A DNA stretch of 64,000 nucleotides, from the NCBI GenBank assembly GCA_035651755.1, contig DASRFA010000039.1:1-64000 (forward strand). The letters are read 5' to 3'. Numbering within the stretch: position 1 is the stretch's first letter; every line of letters starts with the position of its first letter. The translations under genes and the position numbers were made by a program. Below the pieces are notes generated by a model, which made no database searches, was not told where the DNA came from, and was given only the letters and a program-made list of their open reading frames with translations. Origin of the DNA: DASRFA01 sp035651755. Lineage in GTDB: Bacteria > Desulfobacterota > Binatia > UBA12015. Below, piece by piece: positions 1 to 7,131 of this stretch.

Positions 1-1
1 C

Positions 2-292
2 ACGTGCACCGGCGCCTGCACCCTCGACCCGAGCGGCTGCCACGAGACGTGCCCCGACGGCGCGTTCGCGTGCGGCGACAGCTGCGCGCCCGACGGATCG
101 GTGTGCTGCGCGGAGCGAAGCACGTTCTGCGACCCGGGCGAGACCTGCATCGCGAGCGGCGGGTGCTGCCCGGCCGGCTACCCGACGTTCTGCGCCGGCC
201 ACTGCTACCAGGACGGCGTCGTCTGCTGCGGCGACTACGCCTGCGCGGCCGGCACCGTCTGTGCCGACGGCGGGCAATGCGCATATCCGTAG
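2..292 (+). CDS. Cys-rich secreted-type protein, 3' part only
   Basis: The reading frame is open from the first bases of the window and stops at TAG 290-292, so only the C-terminal 96 residues are visible. They are very rich in Cys, Gly and Asp, with repeating units such as GSVCCAERSTFC, GGCCPAGYPTFC and GVVCCGDYAC. The spacing resembles the disulfide-rich repeats common in secreted proteins of Myxococcota and related phyla. The start lies outside the window; a GTG at 101 is internal to the repeat array. No catalytic motif is visible and the function is unknown. Extracytoplasmic location is inferred from the paired cysteines. Confidence 0.6.
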   Translation, partial: TCTGACTLDPSGCHETCPDGAFACGDSCAPDGSVCCAERSTFCDPGETCIASGGCCPAGYPTFCAGHCYQDGVVCCGDYACAAGTVCADGGQCAYP

Positions 293-303
293 AGCGAGGC
301 CAC

Positions 304-343
304 GCTACTGCACGACGATCCCGCCGTCGACGCGCAGCACCGC
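304..343. repeat. 40-bp direct duplication of the 3' end of the downstream SDR gene (second copy 486-525)
   Basis: Bases 304-343 are identical to 486-525. The second copy is the end of the SDR gene (its last codons and TAG stop), and the first is an orphan copy outside any gene. The 142 bp between them hold three consecutive hairpins. This looks like a local duplication or a small insertion flanked by a 40-bp repeat. Confidence 0.85.
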
Positions 344-352
344 GGTGTCAAA

Positions 353-444
353 CGAGGGGATCTTCCCCTCGCCCTAGTCGCGGCAAAGCCGCGACTAGGG
401 TCCCACTCCCCAGGTCGCTCCGCTCCGCGCGCGCTTCGCGCGCG
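353..444. terminator. Cluster of three adjacent hairpins, possible bidirectional terminator or REP-like element
   Basis: Three inverted repeats follow one another. The first has arms 353-360 and 364-371 (8 bp, loop TCT). The second has arms 372-384 and 388-400 (13 bp perfect, loop AAA). The third has arms 428-434 and 438-444 (CGCGCGC, loop TTC). They lie between the end of the Cys-rich gene (plus) and the end of the SDR gene (minus), where a bidirectional terminator is expected. No long T-run follows. A mobile palindromic element is an equally good reading. Confidence 0.5.
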
Positions 445-486
445 ATCGTGCCAGCGGGCTCCGCCGAGCTAACACTACCGTGACGG

Positions 487-1257
487 CTACTGCACGACGA
501 TCCCGCCGTCGACGCGCAGCACCGCCCCGCTGATCCACTTGGCGTCGTCAGAGGCGAGGAAGACGGCGGCGCGGGCGACGTCGGCGATCTCGCCGACTCG
601 CCCGAGCGGGATCATCGCCTCGGTCATCTTGCGGGCGTTCGGGTCGTCGAGGAAGAGCCGGTTGAGATCCGTCGGCACCGGGCCGGGCGCGATGCAGTTC
701 GCGCGGACGCCGTCGGCGCCGTACTCGGACGCGAGGTAGTACGTCAGCGTGATGAGCCCGCCCTTCGCGACGCCGTAGTCGGCGCAGCCGATCGGCGACG
801 CCTGGAACGCGCCGTGCGACGAGACGTTCACGATCGCGCCGCCGCCGCGCTTCACGATGTGCGGCAGCGCGTGCTTCGCGCACAGGAACGGGCCGCGCAG
901 GTTGATCGCCAGCGTCCGGTCCCAGTCGTCGGCGGAGAGGTCGGCGATCTTCCGGAAGAACGCGCACACCGCGGCGTTGTTGTAGAGGACGTCGATCCCG
1001 CCCCAGGCGGACGCGGCGCCGTCGATCGCGGCGCGAACCTCGGCTTCGCTCGACACGTCGCAGTGCCAGAAGCGCGCCTCGCCGCCGGCCGCTCCGATCT
1101 CCTCCGCGACCCGGCGGCCGGCGTCGTCGAGGACGTCGAGCAGCGCGACGCACGCGCCCTCTTCCGCGAACGTCCGCGCGACGCCCTCGCCCTGCCCCTT
1201 CGCCGCGCCCGTGACGATCGCGACCTTGCCCGCCAGCCGGCCTGTCCCGGAAGCCAT
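487..1257 (-). CDS. Classical short-chain dehydrogenase/reductase (SDR)
   Basis: 256 residues, the normal length of a classical SDR. The N-terminal Rossmann glycine motif TGAAKGQG sits near residues 17-24. The NNAA motif, the catalytic Ser in NVSSHGA, the YxxxK pair (YGVAK) and the C-terminal IAPGPV and DGG elements are all present. An Asp at the end of beta-2 (LLDV) favours NAD(H). It is the last gene of the minus-strand run from the ferritin-like gene and follows the VOC gene by 4 nt, so it is probably co-transcribed. The substrate is unknown. The company of an amidohydrolase and a VOC enzyme suggests catabolism of an alicyclic or aromatic compound (inference). Confidence 0.93.
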   Translation of the reverse strand: MASGTGRLAGKVAIVTGAAKGQGEGVARTFAEEGACVALLDVLDDAGRRVAEEIGAAGGEARFWHCDVSSEAEVRAAIDGAASAWGGIDVLYNNAAVCAFFRKIADLSADDWDRTLAINLRGPFLCAKHALPHIVKRGGGAIVNVSSHGAFQASPIGCADYGVAKGGLITLTYYLASEYGADGVRANCIAPGPVPTDLNRLFLDDPNARKMTEAMIPLGRVGEIADVARAAVFLASDDAKWISGAVLRVDGGIVVQ

Positions 1258-1261
1258 CGCC

Positions 1262-1735
1262 TCAGCCCTGCCAGTCGCCTTCGTACGGGAGGAGCGTGAG
1301 CTCCGGCACCTGCACGATCTCGATCGGGAAGCCGTCGGGATCGCGGACGACGCAGCACTCGATTCCGCTCGGGAGGACCGCGCGCGTCGAGTCGACGACC
1401 TCGACCCCTTTTGCCCGCAGCTCGGCGAGCGTCTCGTCGAGGCTCGTCACGTAGAAGCTCAAGTGCGAGTGCCCGACCTCGTTCGACCGCCGCGGCCGGC
1501 GCGCGCGATCGGGCGGCGGCGAGCTGAAGCCGATGATCTCGATGCGCATGCCGTCCCGCTTCATGAAGATCCCCTTGAACTTGCAACCGGGGACGTCCAT
1601 CACGCGGGCGGTCGCCTCGTCGTCGAAGTCGAACTCCGCGACGACCTCGAAGCCGAGGACGTCGACATAGAAGCGCCGCGACCGCTCGATGTCCGAAACG
1701 CAGTGCGAGTAGTGCAGGAGCCGCGCGTTCTTCAT
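1262..1735 (-). CDS. VOC superfamily protein (glyoxalase/extradiol dioxygenase fold)
   Basis: 157 residues that open with the VOC signature LLHYSHCVSDIERSRRFYVD and continue with paired beta-alpha-beta-beta modules. GHSHLSFYV supplies a candidate metal His in the second half, and VVRDPDGFPIEIVQ is the typical C-terminal strand with a metal-ligating Glu. Length fits a two-module single-domain VOC enzyme such as methylmalonyl-CoA epimerase, glyoxalase or small dioxygenase types. It lies between the amidohydrolase and the SDR on the minus strand. The reaction cannot be told from sequence alone. Confidence 0.88.
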   Translation of the reverse strand: MKNARLLHYSHCVSDIERSRRFYVDVLGFEVVAEFDFDDEATARVMDVPGCKFKGIFMKRDGMRIEIIGFSSPPPDRARRPRRSNEVGHSHLSFYVTSLDETLAELRAKGVEVVDSTRAVLPSGIECCVVRDPDGFPIEIVQVPELTLLPYEGDWQG

Positions 1736-1789
1736 CGCCTCACCTCGCCGCGATCACCGTCGTTCGACGCCCGGTGCGCCGGTCAATCG

Positions 1790-2908
1790 TCAAGCCAAAC
1801 CGTAGAGCGCCTTCGCGTTGGCGCCGCGCACCTTGTCCTGGGCCGTCGCCGGCAGCTTCAGGAGGTGCTCCTCGAGCTCGTCGACGACGCCCGGGAACGT
1901 CGCGTCGAGGTGCGGGTAATCGGACGCCCACACGATCCGGTCCTCGCCGATGAGCGGCGTCAGGAGCGGCAGCGTCGTCTCGTCGGGATCGTAGGAGACC
2001 CAGCACTGGCGCTTGAAGTACTCGCTCGGCTTCCGCTTCAGGTCGGGCGCCATCCACGCGTAGACGTGCGCGAAGTGGTCGAAGCGGTCGAACCAGTGCC
2101 CCATCCAGCCGCCGCCGGCCTCGAGCACGACCACCTTCAGACTCGGGTGCCGCTCCAGCACGCCGCCGCACACCATGTGCGAGAAGCCGATGAACGCGTC
2201 GATGAAGAAGATCGACGGGTGGCCCATGACCGGCGCGTCGAGCCGCAATCCCTGCAGCGCGCCCGGGAGATCGCCGCAGCCCGACGGGTGGAGCCCGACG
2301 GGAGCGCCCGCTTCGGCGCACGCCGCCCAGAACGGGTCGAAGTACGGGTCGTGCAGCGCGCGGCCTTTGCAGGGGTTCGGGCGGATGAACACGCCGCGCA
2401 TGCCGAGCTCGCCGACCGCGCGCCGCATCTCGCGGACCGCCGCGTCCACGTCCTGCATCGGGATGCCGGCGATCCCGATCAGGCGACGCGGGTCGGTGCG
2501 GCAGTAGTCGGCCAGCCAGTCGTTGTAGACCCGGCAGCACGCCTCCGCGACCGCCGGGTCCTCGATCGCCTCCAGCAGGAGGCCGATCGACGGATAGAGT
2601 ACCGCCGTGTCGATGCGCTCCCGGTTCATGTCCGCGAGCCGCAGCTTCGGGTCGAAGCCGCCCGGGCAGAGCTCGGCGTAGCGGACGCCCTTCCCGACGT
2701 CCTCGAAGGGCCGGCCGGCGAGGCCGACGCCGACGATCCCGTAGGGCAGCAGCAGGCGGTCCTCGACGTAGACCTCCTCCTGCAGCGTGTCGGGATTCCA
2801 GCGCACGCGGAAGCCGCGCTCGCGGAGCGACGGCGTGAGCTCGCGCTCCCAGAGGTCGGCGGGCTCGATGACGTGGCCGTCGGCGTCGATCGTTTCCATG
2901 GCGATCAC
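1790..2908 (-). CDS. Amidohydrolase 2 (TIM-barrel) family protein
   Basis: 372 residues. The family opening IDADGHVIEP carries the first metal ligands (DxH). Later metal-site motifs are FIDAFIGFSHMVC, VVLEAGGGWMGHW and IVWASDYPHLDATFPG, the last holding the conserved Asp. This matches the amidohydrolase_2 family (decarboxylase/hydrolase group, as in ACMSD- and gamma-resorcylate decarboxylase-like enzymes). The GTG start at 2908 overlaps the TetR stop as GTGA; an ATG at 2899 is the alternative. Its coupling to a TetR regulator and to VOC and SDR genes supports a small catabolic operon. Substrate unknown. Confidence 0.9.
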   Translation of the reverse strand: MIAMETIDADGHVIEPADLWERELTPSLRERGFRVRWNPDTLQEEVYVEDRLLLPYGIVGVGLAGRPFEDVGKGVRYAELCPGGFDPKLRLADMNRERIDTAVLYPSIGLLLEAIEDPAVAEACCRVYNDWLADYCRTDPRRLIGIAGIPMQDVDAAVREMRRAVGELGMRGVFIRPNPCKGRALHDPYFDPFWAACAEAGAPVGLHPSGCGDLPGALQGLRLDAPVMGHPSIFFIDAFIGFSHMVCGGVLERHPSLKVVVLEAGGGWMGHWFDRFDHFAHVYAWMAPDLKRKPSEYFKRQCWVSYDPDETTLPLLTPLIGEDRIVWASDYPHLDATFPGVVDELEEHLLKLPATAQDKVRGANAKALYGLA

Positions 2909-3609
2909 CTCTCGAGACGTCGCGACGAGGAGAGCCGCGCGGCCGGGCGGACGAGCGCGCGCCGGATGAGGCGCACGAGCTCGCGCTTTCGCTCCTCGAA
3001 CGAGACGTCGCGGTAGAGCCGGCGTCCGACCTCCGGCAGCATGAGCTCGAAGAGGATCGCGCCGCCGATCGACAGGATCGATCCGAGCGGGCGATCGGGG
3101 TACAGCTCGCCCGCCGCGACGCCGCTCGCGATGAAGGTCGCGAAGCGCTCGACGAAGCGCGCGAAGACCGGCATCGCGTCGCGCCGCCCGCCGTCCGACG
3201 GCAGGACGCGATCGCTCTCGAGGAGGGCGTGGGCGAGGATGCGCGCGTTCAGCGGGTCGGCGCCGTAGAAGTCGACGAGCGCCTCGATCACGCGGTCGAG
3301 GCGCGCGGCGTGGCTCGCCGGCGGCGCATCGAAGAGGCCGTGCGTCGCGGCATCGAGCCGCTCACCGAGCGACTCGAAGACCGCGTAGACGAGCGCGTCC
3401 TTGTTCGCGAAGTAGTGGAAGAGCGTCGCCTTGTTGACGCCCACGCGCTCGGCGAGGAGCGCGAGGCTCAGCCCCGCGTCGCCGCCGTCGGCGTACAGGC
3501 GGCTCGCCTCGGCGACGATCCGACCGCGCAGCACGTGCGCGCGGCTGCGTCCTGGCGGGCGCCCCGGGCCGCGCGCGCGGCGCCGCGTGGCCGTGTGCGG
3601 GCGCCTCAT
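2905..3609 (-). CDS. TetR/AcrR family transcriptional regulator
   Basis: 234 residues from the ATG at 3609, chosen because it overlaps the stop of the preceding ferritin-like gene as ATGA; an in-frame start at 3651 would extend it by 14. The N-terminal helix-turn-helix is LSLALLAERVGVNKATLFHYF followed by KDALVYAVF, the TetR signature; the remaining helices are the ligand domain. Located inside the minus-strand operon, it probably autoregulates. A partly palindromic site at 4570-4585, inside the spacer of the operon promoter, is a candidate operator (inference). Confidence 0.92.
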   Translation of the reverse strand: MRRPHTATRRRARGPGRPPGRSRAHVLRGRIVAEASRLYADGGDAGLSLALLAERVGVNKATLFHYFANKDALVYAVFESLGERLDAATHGLFDAPPASHAARLDRVIEALVDFYGADPLNARILAHALLESDRVLPSDGGRRDAMPVFARFVERFATFIASGVAAGELYPDRPLGSILSIGGAILFELMLPEVGRRLYRDVSFEERKRELVRLIRRALVRPAARLSSSRRLER

Positions 3610-4559
3610 GCGAGCGCCGTTCGGGCCGGCGGGTCCCCGCCGGCGGCCCACCAGGCTCCCGGGTACGGCCCGTAGGCGTCCGGCCAGTACTGCTCGGGGA
3701 CGAATGCGCGCCGCACGACCCGCTCCGGCATGAGCGTCAAGCTATAGTCGCGGATCCCCTTCTGCATGAGGGCGACGTCGGCCGGCGGGGCGTCGTCGTA
3801 GCCGCGACGCGAGGCGCCCGAGTACGCGAGCGCGAGGCGGCGGATCACGGCGAGCTGCCAGCCGTTCATCGAGCCGAGGAGGAACGTCACGTGCCCGACC
3901 TCGTCGACCAGGATCTCGTCGAAGAGCTCGCGCACGCGCTCGCGCATCTCGGGGTGGTCGGCGAGGAGGCGCTCGCCCTTCTGCGCCATGCTCGCGAACG
4001 CGACCGTGCCCATCAGCTCACCGGCGAGGAGCAGCATGTACGACGCACGGCGGGGCAGGTGCGCCATGATCTTGACGGACTGCTGGATCACGCGCGGCGG
4101 CGTCCGCATCTGGAACTCGATCCCGAAGAGGCGGCAGACCTCGTGCATGATGCGGGTGTGGTAGGTCTCCTCGAGGTCGGCGAAGTCGCGCGGCTGGAGA
4201 TTCCGGCCGCCCTCGCCGAGGCCGTCGAAGCCGCCGCGGTCGAGCAGGTAGTCGACGCCCCAACCCTCGCCCTCGTTCGCGCGCGCGACCTGCACGAGCC
4301 AGAACGTGAGCGGCGACACCTCCGACGGCGGGATCGTGCCGCGGTGGAGGCGCGCGAACTTCTCGCGATCGATCCGCTCGCCGCGCCACTCGGGCGCCGG
4401 CCTCTCGGCGAGCTTCCGGAAGAACTCCTCCCGTCGCGACAGACGGCGCTCACGCACGTCGGGATCGCCGTCGCGCGCGAGCGCGAAGGCGACGTAGTCG
4501 TCGGCGATGCGGCGCCGCTCCTCGCGCGGAAGCGGCGTGAAGAGGCGCGCGTCGAGCAT
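3606..4559 (-). CDS. Ferritin-like diiron protein
   Basis: 317 residues from ATG 4559. The carboxylate/histidine motifs of a ferritin-like four-helix bundle are visible: DLEETYHTRIMHE (ExxxxHxxxxxE spacing), GELMGTVAF and DEILVDEVGHVTF with ExxH. The N-terminal region is charged and the C-terminus rich in aromatic residues. It resembles uncharacterised ferritin-like oxidases rather than storage ferritins. It is the first gene of the minus-strand operon, directly behind the promoter at 4566-4594. The start codon falls about 7 nt from the -10 element, so the mRNA may be leaderless. The chemistry is unknown; a diiron oxygenase role beside catabolic genes is plausible. Confidence 0.8.
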   Translation of the reverse strand: MLDARLFTPLPREERRRIADDYVAFALARDGDPDVRERRLSRREEFFRKLAERPAPEWRGERIDREKFARLHRGTIPPSEVSPLTFWLVQVARANEGEGWGVDYLLDRGGFDGLGEGGRNLQPRDFADLEETYHTRIMHEVCRLFGIEFQMRTPPRVIQQSVKIMAHLPRRASYMLLLAGELMGTVAFASMAQKGERLLADHPEMRERVRELFDEILVDEVGHVTFLLGSMNGWQLAVIRRLALAYSGASRRGYDDAPPADVALMQKGIRDYSLTLMPERVVRRAFVPEQYWPDAYGPYPGAWWAAGGDPPARTALA

Positions 4560-4565
4560 GCCGAC

Positions 4566-4594
4566 GATATCCACCTGTCGGTAGATTTTGTCAA
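4566..4594 (-). promoter_or_regulatory. Candidate promoter (TTGACA -17- GATATC) with embedded operator-like palindrome
   Basis: On the minus strand a perfect -35 box TTGACA (4594-4589) is followed after 17 nt by GATATC (4571-4566). The predicted transcription start coincides with the ATG at 4559. Inside the spacer, TCTACCGACAGGTGGA (4585-4570) is an imperfect palindrome of a kind bound by TetR proteins, and the operon encodes one. Confidence 0.5.
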
Positions 4595-4759
4595 GATACG
4601 TCTGGCCTACGGAGGCCCGGCAAACGAATTCGCCGCGACGGAGTCCTGCCCCTCGGGCCTCCTTCGGCCAGCCGCTCGATACGTCTGGCCTGCGGAGGCC
4701 CGGCAAACGAATTCGCCGCGACGGAGTCCTGCCCTCGGGGCCTCCTTCGGCCAGCCGCT
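4595..4759. repeat. 83-bp tandem direct repeat, two copies, each an internal long hairpin
   Basis: Copy 1 (4595-4677) and copy 2 (4678-4759) are nearly identical, differing by a few substitutions and a shifted C/G. Each copy carries nested inverted repeats, CTGGCC..GGAGGCCCG near the left and CGGGCCTCC..GGCCAG near the right, so each can fold into one hairpin. It lies in the non-coding gap between the ferritin-like gene and the cupin gene. It looks like a REP/BIME-type dispersed element. Confidence 0.85.
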
Positions 4760-4824
4760 TGTTTTCATTCTCGCATCCGGCCGCGGGCTGGACGCCCGAC
4801 GGCGCGCATGCGAGCGTCGCGGGC

Positions 4825-5190
4825 ATGCCGAGACTGATCGAAAAGCCGACCGTGATCGCGGCGGCCGGCAACAAGCCGAAGCAGATCGAGGAGTTCGTCG
4901 GACGCGTGAACTCGGGCCACGCGTCGGTCAGCGTCGCGCGCATGAAATCGCCGCAGGGATGGGTCGAGCCGGGGCAGCGTCCCGACTTCGAGGAGGTGAC
5001 GGTCGTGCTCGCGGGAATGCTGCGCGTCGAGCACGAGGGTGGAACGACGGACGTGCGGGCCGGACAGGCGATCGTCGCCCGGCCCGGCGAGTGGGTGCGC
5101 TACAGCAGCCCGGAGGCGGGCGGCGCCGAGTACGTCGCGGTCTGCCTGCCGGCGTTCTCGCCCGACACCGTCCACCGCGACGTAGGATAG
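4825..5190 (+). CDS. Small cupin-domain protein
   Basis: 121 residues forming one cupin barrel. Motif 1 is degenerate around GQRPDFEEVTVVLAGMLRVEH, which retains the Glu and the G(X)5 core. Motif 2 is PGEWVRYSS. GGTTDVRAGQAIVARPGEW is the usual inter-motif glycine turn. The ATG at 4825 is chosen because the domain starts there. Most cupin His ligands are absent, so metal binding is doubtful. It is followed in the same frame by the ZIP-like membrane protein after a TAG stop. Function unknown; many such cupins modulate or bind small metabolites. Confidence 0.8.
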   Translation: MPRLIEKPTVIAAAGNKPKQIEEFVGRVNSGHASVSVARMKSPQGWVEPGQRPDFEEVTVVLAGMLRVEHEGGTTDVRAGQAIVARPGEWVRYSSPEAGGAEYVAVCLPAFSPDTVHRDVG

Positions 5191-5337
5191 CGGCCCGGAG
5201 ACCCGCCCATCGCGCTACCCCTCGCCATCGTCCTCCTTTCGGTAGGCGTCGGGGCCTTCGTCGGCCTCGCGCCGGGCGGCGGGAAGCCGCGGCTGGGCGC
5301 CGTCCGCACGTTCGCGTTCGTCGCCGCGGCGGTCGTC

Positions 5338-7116
5338 GTGTTCGGGCAGCTGCTGCCCGAGGCGCTCTTCGACGTCGGGCTGCCGGCGCTCCTCGTGTTC
5401 GCGCTCGCGCTCGCCGTGCCGGCGACGCTCGAGCGCCTCGCGCACGCGCGCCACCGCCGCCACGGCGCGCACCACGACCACGGGCAGCACGCGGACGATC
5501 ACGCAGCGGGGCTCGAGCTCGGCTACGCGGCGCTGGTCATCCACAGCTTCGGCGACGGCTTGACGGTGGGCGCGCTCGCCGACCCGCTGCACGGCGGCGA
5601 CGCGTGGCTTCCCGTGACGCTCTCGATCGCCGCGCACACGGTTCCCGTCACCGCGCTGTTCGCGGTCGCGTTCGCGAGCCAGCGCGGCACGCGCTCCGCG
5701 GTGCTGCGCGCCGCGTGGCTCGGCTGCGCAATGGCGGTCGGCGTGCTGGCGGCAGGCGCCGTGCCGCCCGCGGTCGCGGGCCCCATCGAGCCCTGGCTGA
5801 CGGCGGCCGTCGCGGGCCTCCTCCTGCACGTGATCGCGCACGACTGGCCGGTCGAGCCGCTCCGGACGCCCGGCGAGCGCGCGCTCGAGCTGCTGGCCGT
5901 GGCGGCGGGCCTCGCCCTGCTCCTCGCCGGAGGGCACGCGGGCTCCCACGACGGGCACGGCACGACCGAGCTCGGCGCGACGTTCGTCCGGCTCGCGCTC
6001 GCGACCGCGCCGCTGCTGCTCCTCGGCGTCGTGGCGGGAGCGACGGTGGAGGCGTCGTCGTCGCGGCTCCGCGCGCACGCACGCAGTGCGCGCTCGTTGC
6101 TCGGTGAGGCCGCGCGCGGGTGGCTCCTCGGCGGCGTGCGCCAGACGGCGACCTGCCAGCCGCTCGGCGGAGCCGCCGCGCTCGGGCGTGCCGGCGCCGC
6201 GCCGGCGGCGGTCCTGGCATTCCTGGTCGGCGCGCCGCAGCTCGCCGCGGACGCGTTTGCGCTCTCGGTCGGCCTTCTCGGCTGGCCGCTCGCGATCGCG
6301 CGCGTCGCGACGGGGTCGATCGTCGCCTTCGCGGTCGCGCTCGCGGCCGCACCGCTCGCGGACACGCGAGCGAACGACGCGGACGCCACCGTCCTGGCTC
6401 GCGAAAGCGCCGCCCGCGCGCTCCCCTTCGAACGGGACACGCGAACGTGGGTCGAGCGCTTCGCGCGCGCCGGCGACGCTCTCCTCTTCCGGACCGGCGC
6501 GTGGATCGTGGCCGGGCTCGTCGCCGCGACCTACGCGGAGCTCGCGCTTCCCGACGGTGCGCTCGCGCGCTTCGCGACGAGCCACCTCGATCTGCTCCTC
6601 GTGACGGCGGCGGCGCTTCCGGCCGCCGTGTGCCCGGCGGCCGCGATCCCGCTCGCCGCCGTGCTGGTCGCGAAGGGGATTTCGAGCGCCGCGGCGCTCG
6701 CGGGGCTCGTCGTCGCTCCCGCGATCGGGATCCCGGCGATCGCGTCCCTCGCGCGCTCGTCCGGGCGGCGCACGGCGATCGCCGCGGTGGCCGTGCTCGT
6801 CGGCGGGACCTGGTCGATCGCGCTCGTCTGCGGAGCGCTCGGCGTTCGGGCGGACGTCGGCGCCGTCGCGAGCGGCGCGCGCTCGGCCGGACCCATCGCG
6901 ACCGCGGCCCTCGTGGCGCTCGCGCTCCTGGTCGCGCGCTCGGTCTGGCGGAGCGGCCTGCGCGCGTGGCTCGCTTCGCTCGGGGAGGCGTTCGCCGCGC
7001 CGGAAGGCGCGACCGCGACCGTGGAGCCAGGGCAGGACCGCCGGCCCGGCTCGGCGGCCGCGACGCAGGGGCTCGAGCCGAACGCCGTCGCCGCAGACGC
7101 CGAAGCGCGCTGGTAG
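5338..7116 (+). CDS. Large membrane protein: ZIP-like half fused to a YraQ/DUF318-type permease half
   Basis: 592 residues from the first in-frame conventional start (GTG 5338). The open frame continues upstream to the cupin stop and encodes a further hydrophobic helix, so the real start may be a non-standard ATC at 5209, eight bases after GGAG. Residues 36-56 form a His/Asp-rich loop. HSFGDG (69-74), H100 in SIAAHTVPV, and H164 and H168 in HVIAHD match metal-site helices of ZIP transporters. From about residue 210, two repeated halves around TCQPLGG..AFLVGAP and VCPAAAIPLA resemble YraQ/ArsP-type permeases. It is probably a divalent-metal transporter of the inner membrane (inference). Confidence 0.75.
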   Translation: MFGQLLPEALFDVGLPALLVFALALAVPATLERLAHARHRRHGAHHDHGQHADDHAAGLELGYAALVIHSFGDGLTVGALADPLHGGDAWLPVTLSIAAHTVPVTALFAVAFASQRGTRSAVLRAAWLGCAMAVGVLAAGAVPPAVAGPIEPWLTAAVAGLLLHVIAHDWPVEPLRTPGERALELLAVAAGLALLLAGGHAGSHDGHGTTELGATFVRLALATAPLLLLGVVAGATVEASSSRLRAHARSARSLLGEAARGWLLGGVRQTATCQPLGGAAALGRAGAAPAAVLAFLVGAPQLAADAFALSVGLLGWPLAIARVATGSIVAFAVALAAAPLADTRANDADATVLARESAARALPFERDTRTWVERFARAGDALLFRTGAWIVAGLVAATYAELALPDGALARFATSHLDLLLVTAAALPAAVCPAAAIPLAAVLVAKGISSAAALAGLVVAPAIGIPAIASLARSSGRRTAIAAVAVLVGGTWSIALVCGALGVRADVGAVASGARSAGPIATAALVALALLVARSVWRSGLRAWLASLGEAFAAPEGATATVEPGQDRRPGSAAATQGLEPNAVAADAEARW

Positions 7117-7131
7117 CGACTCGCGGGCGCC

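Noticed and set aside
4825..7116. Cupin and transporter as one protein with a read-through TAG at 5188
   Set aside because: The cupin ends naturally at PAFSPDTVHRD, the usual length of such small cupins, and a ribosome-site-like GGAG follows the stop.
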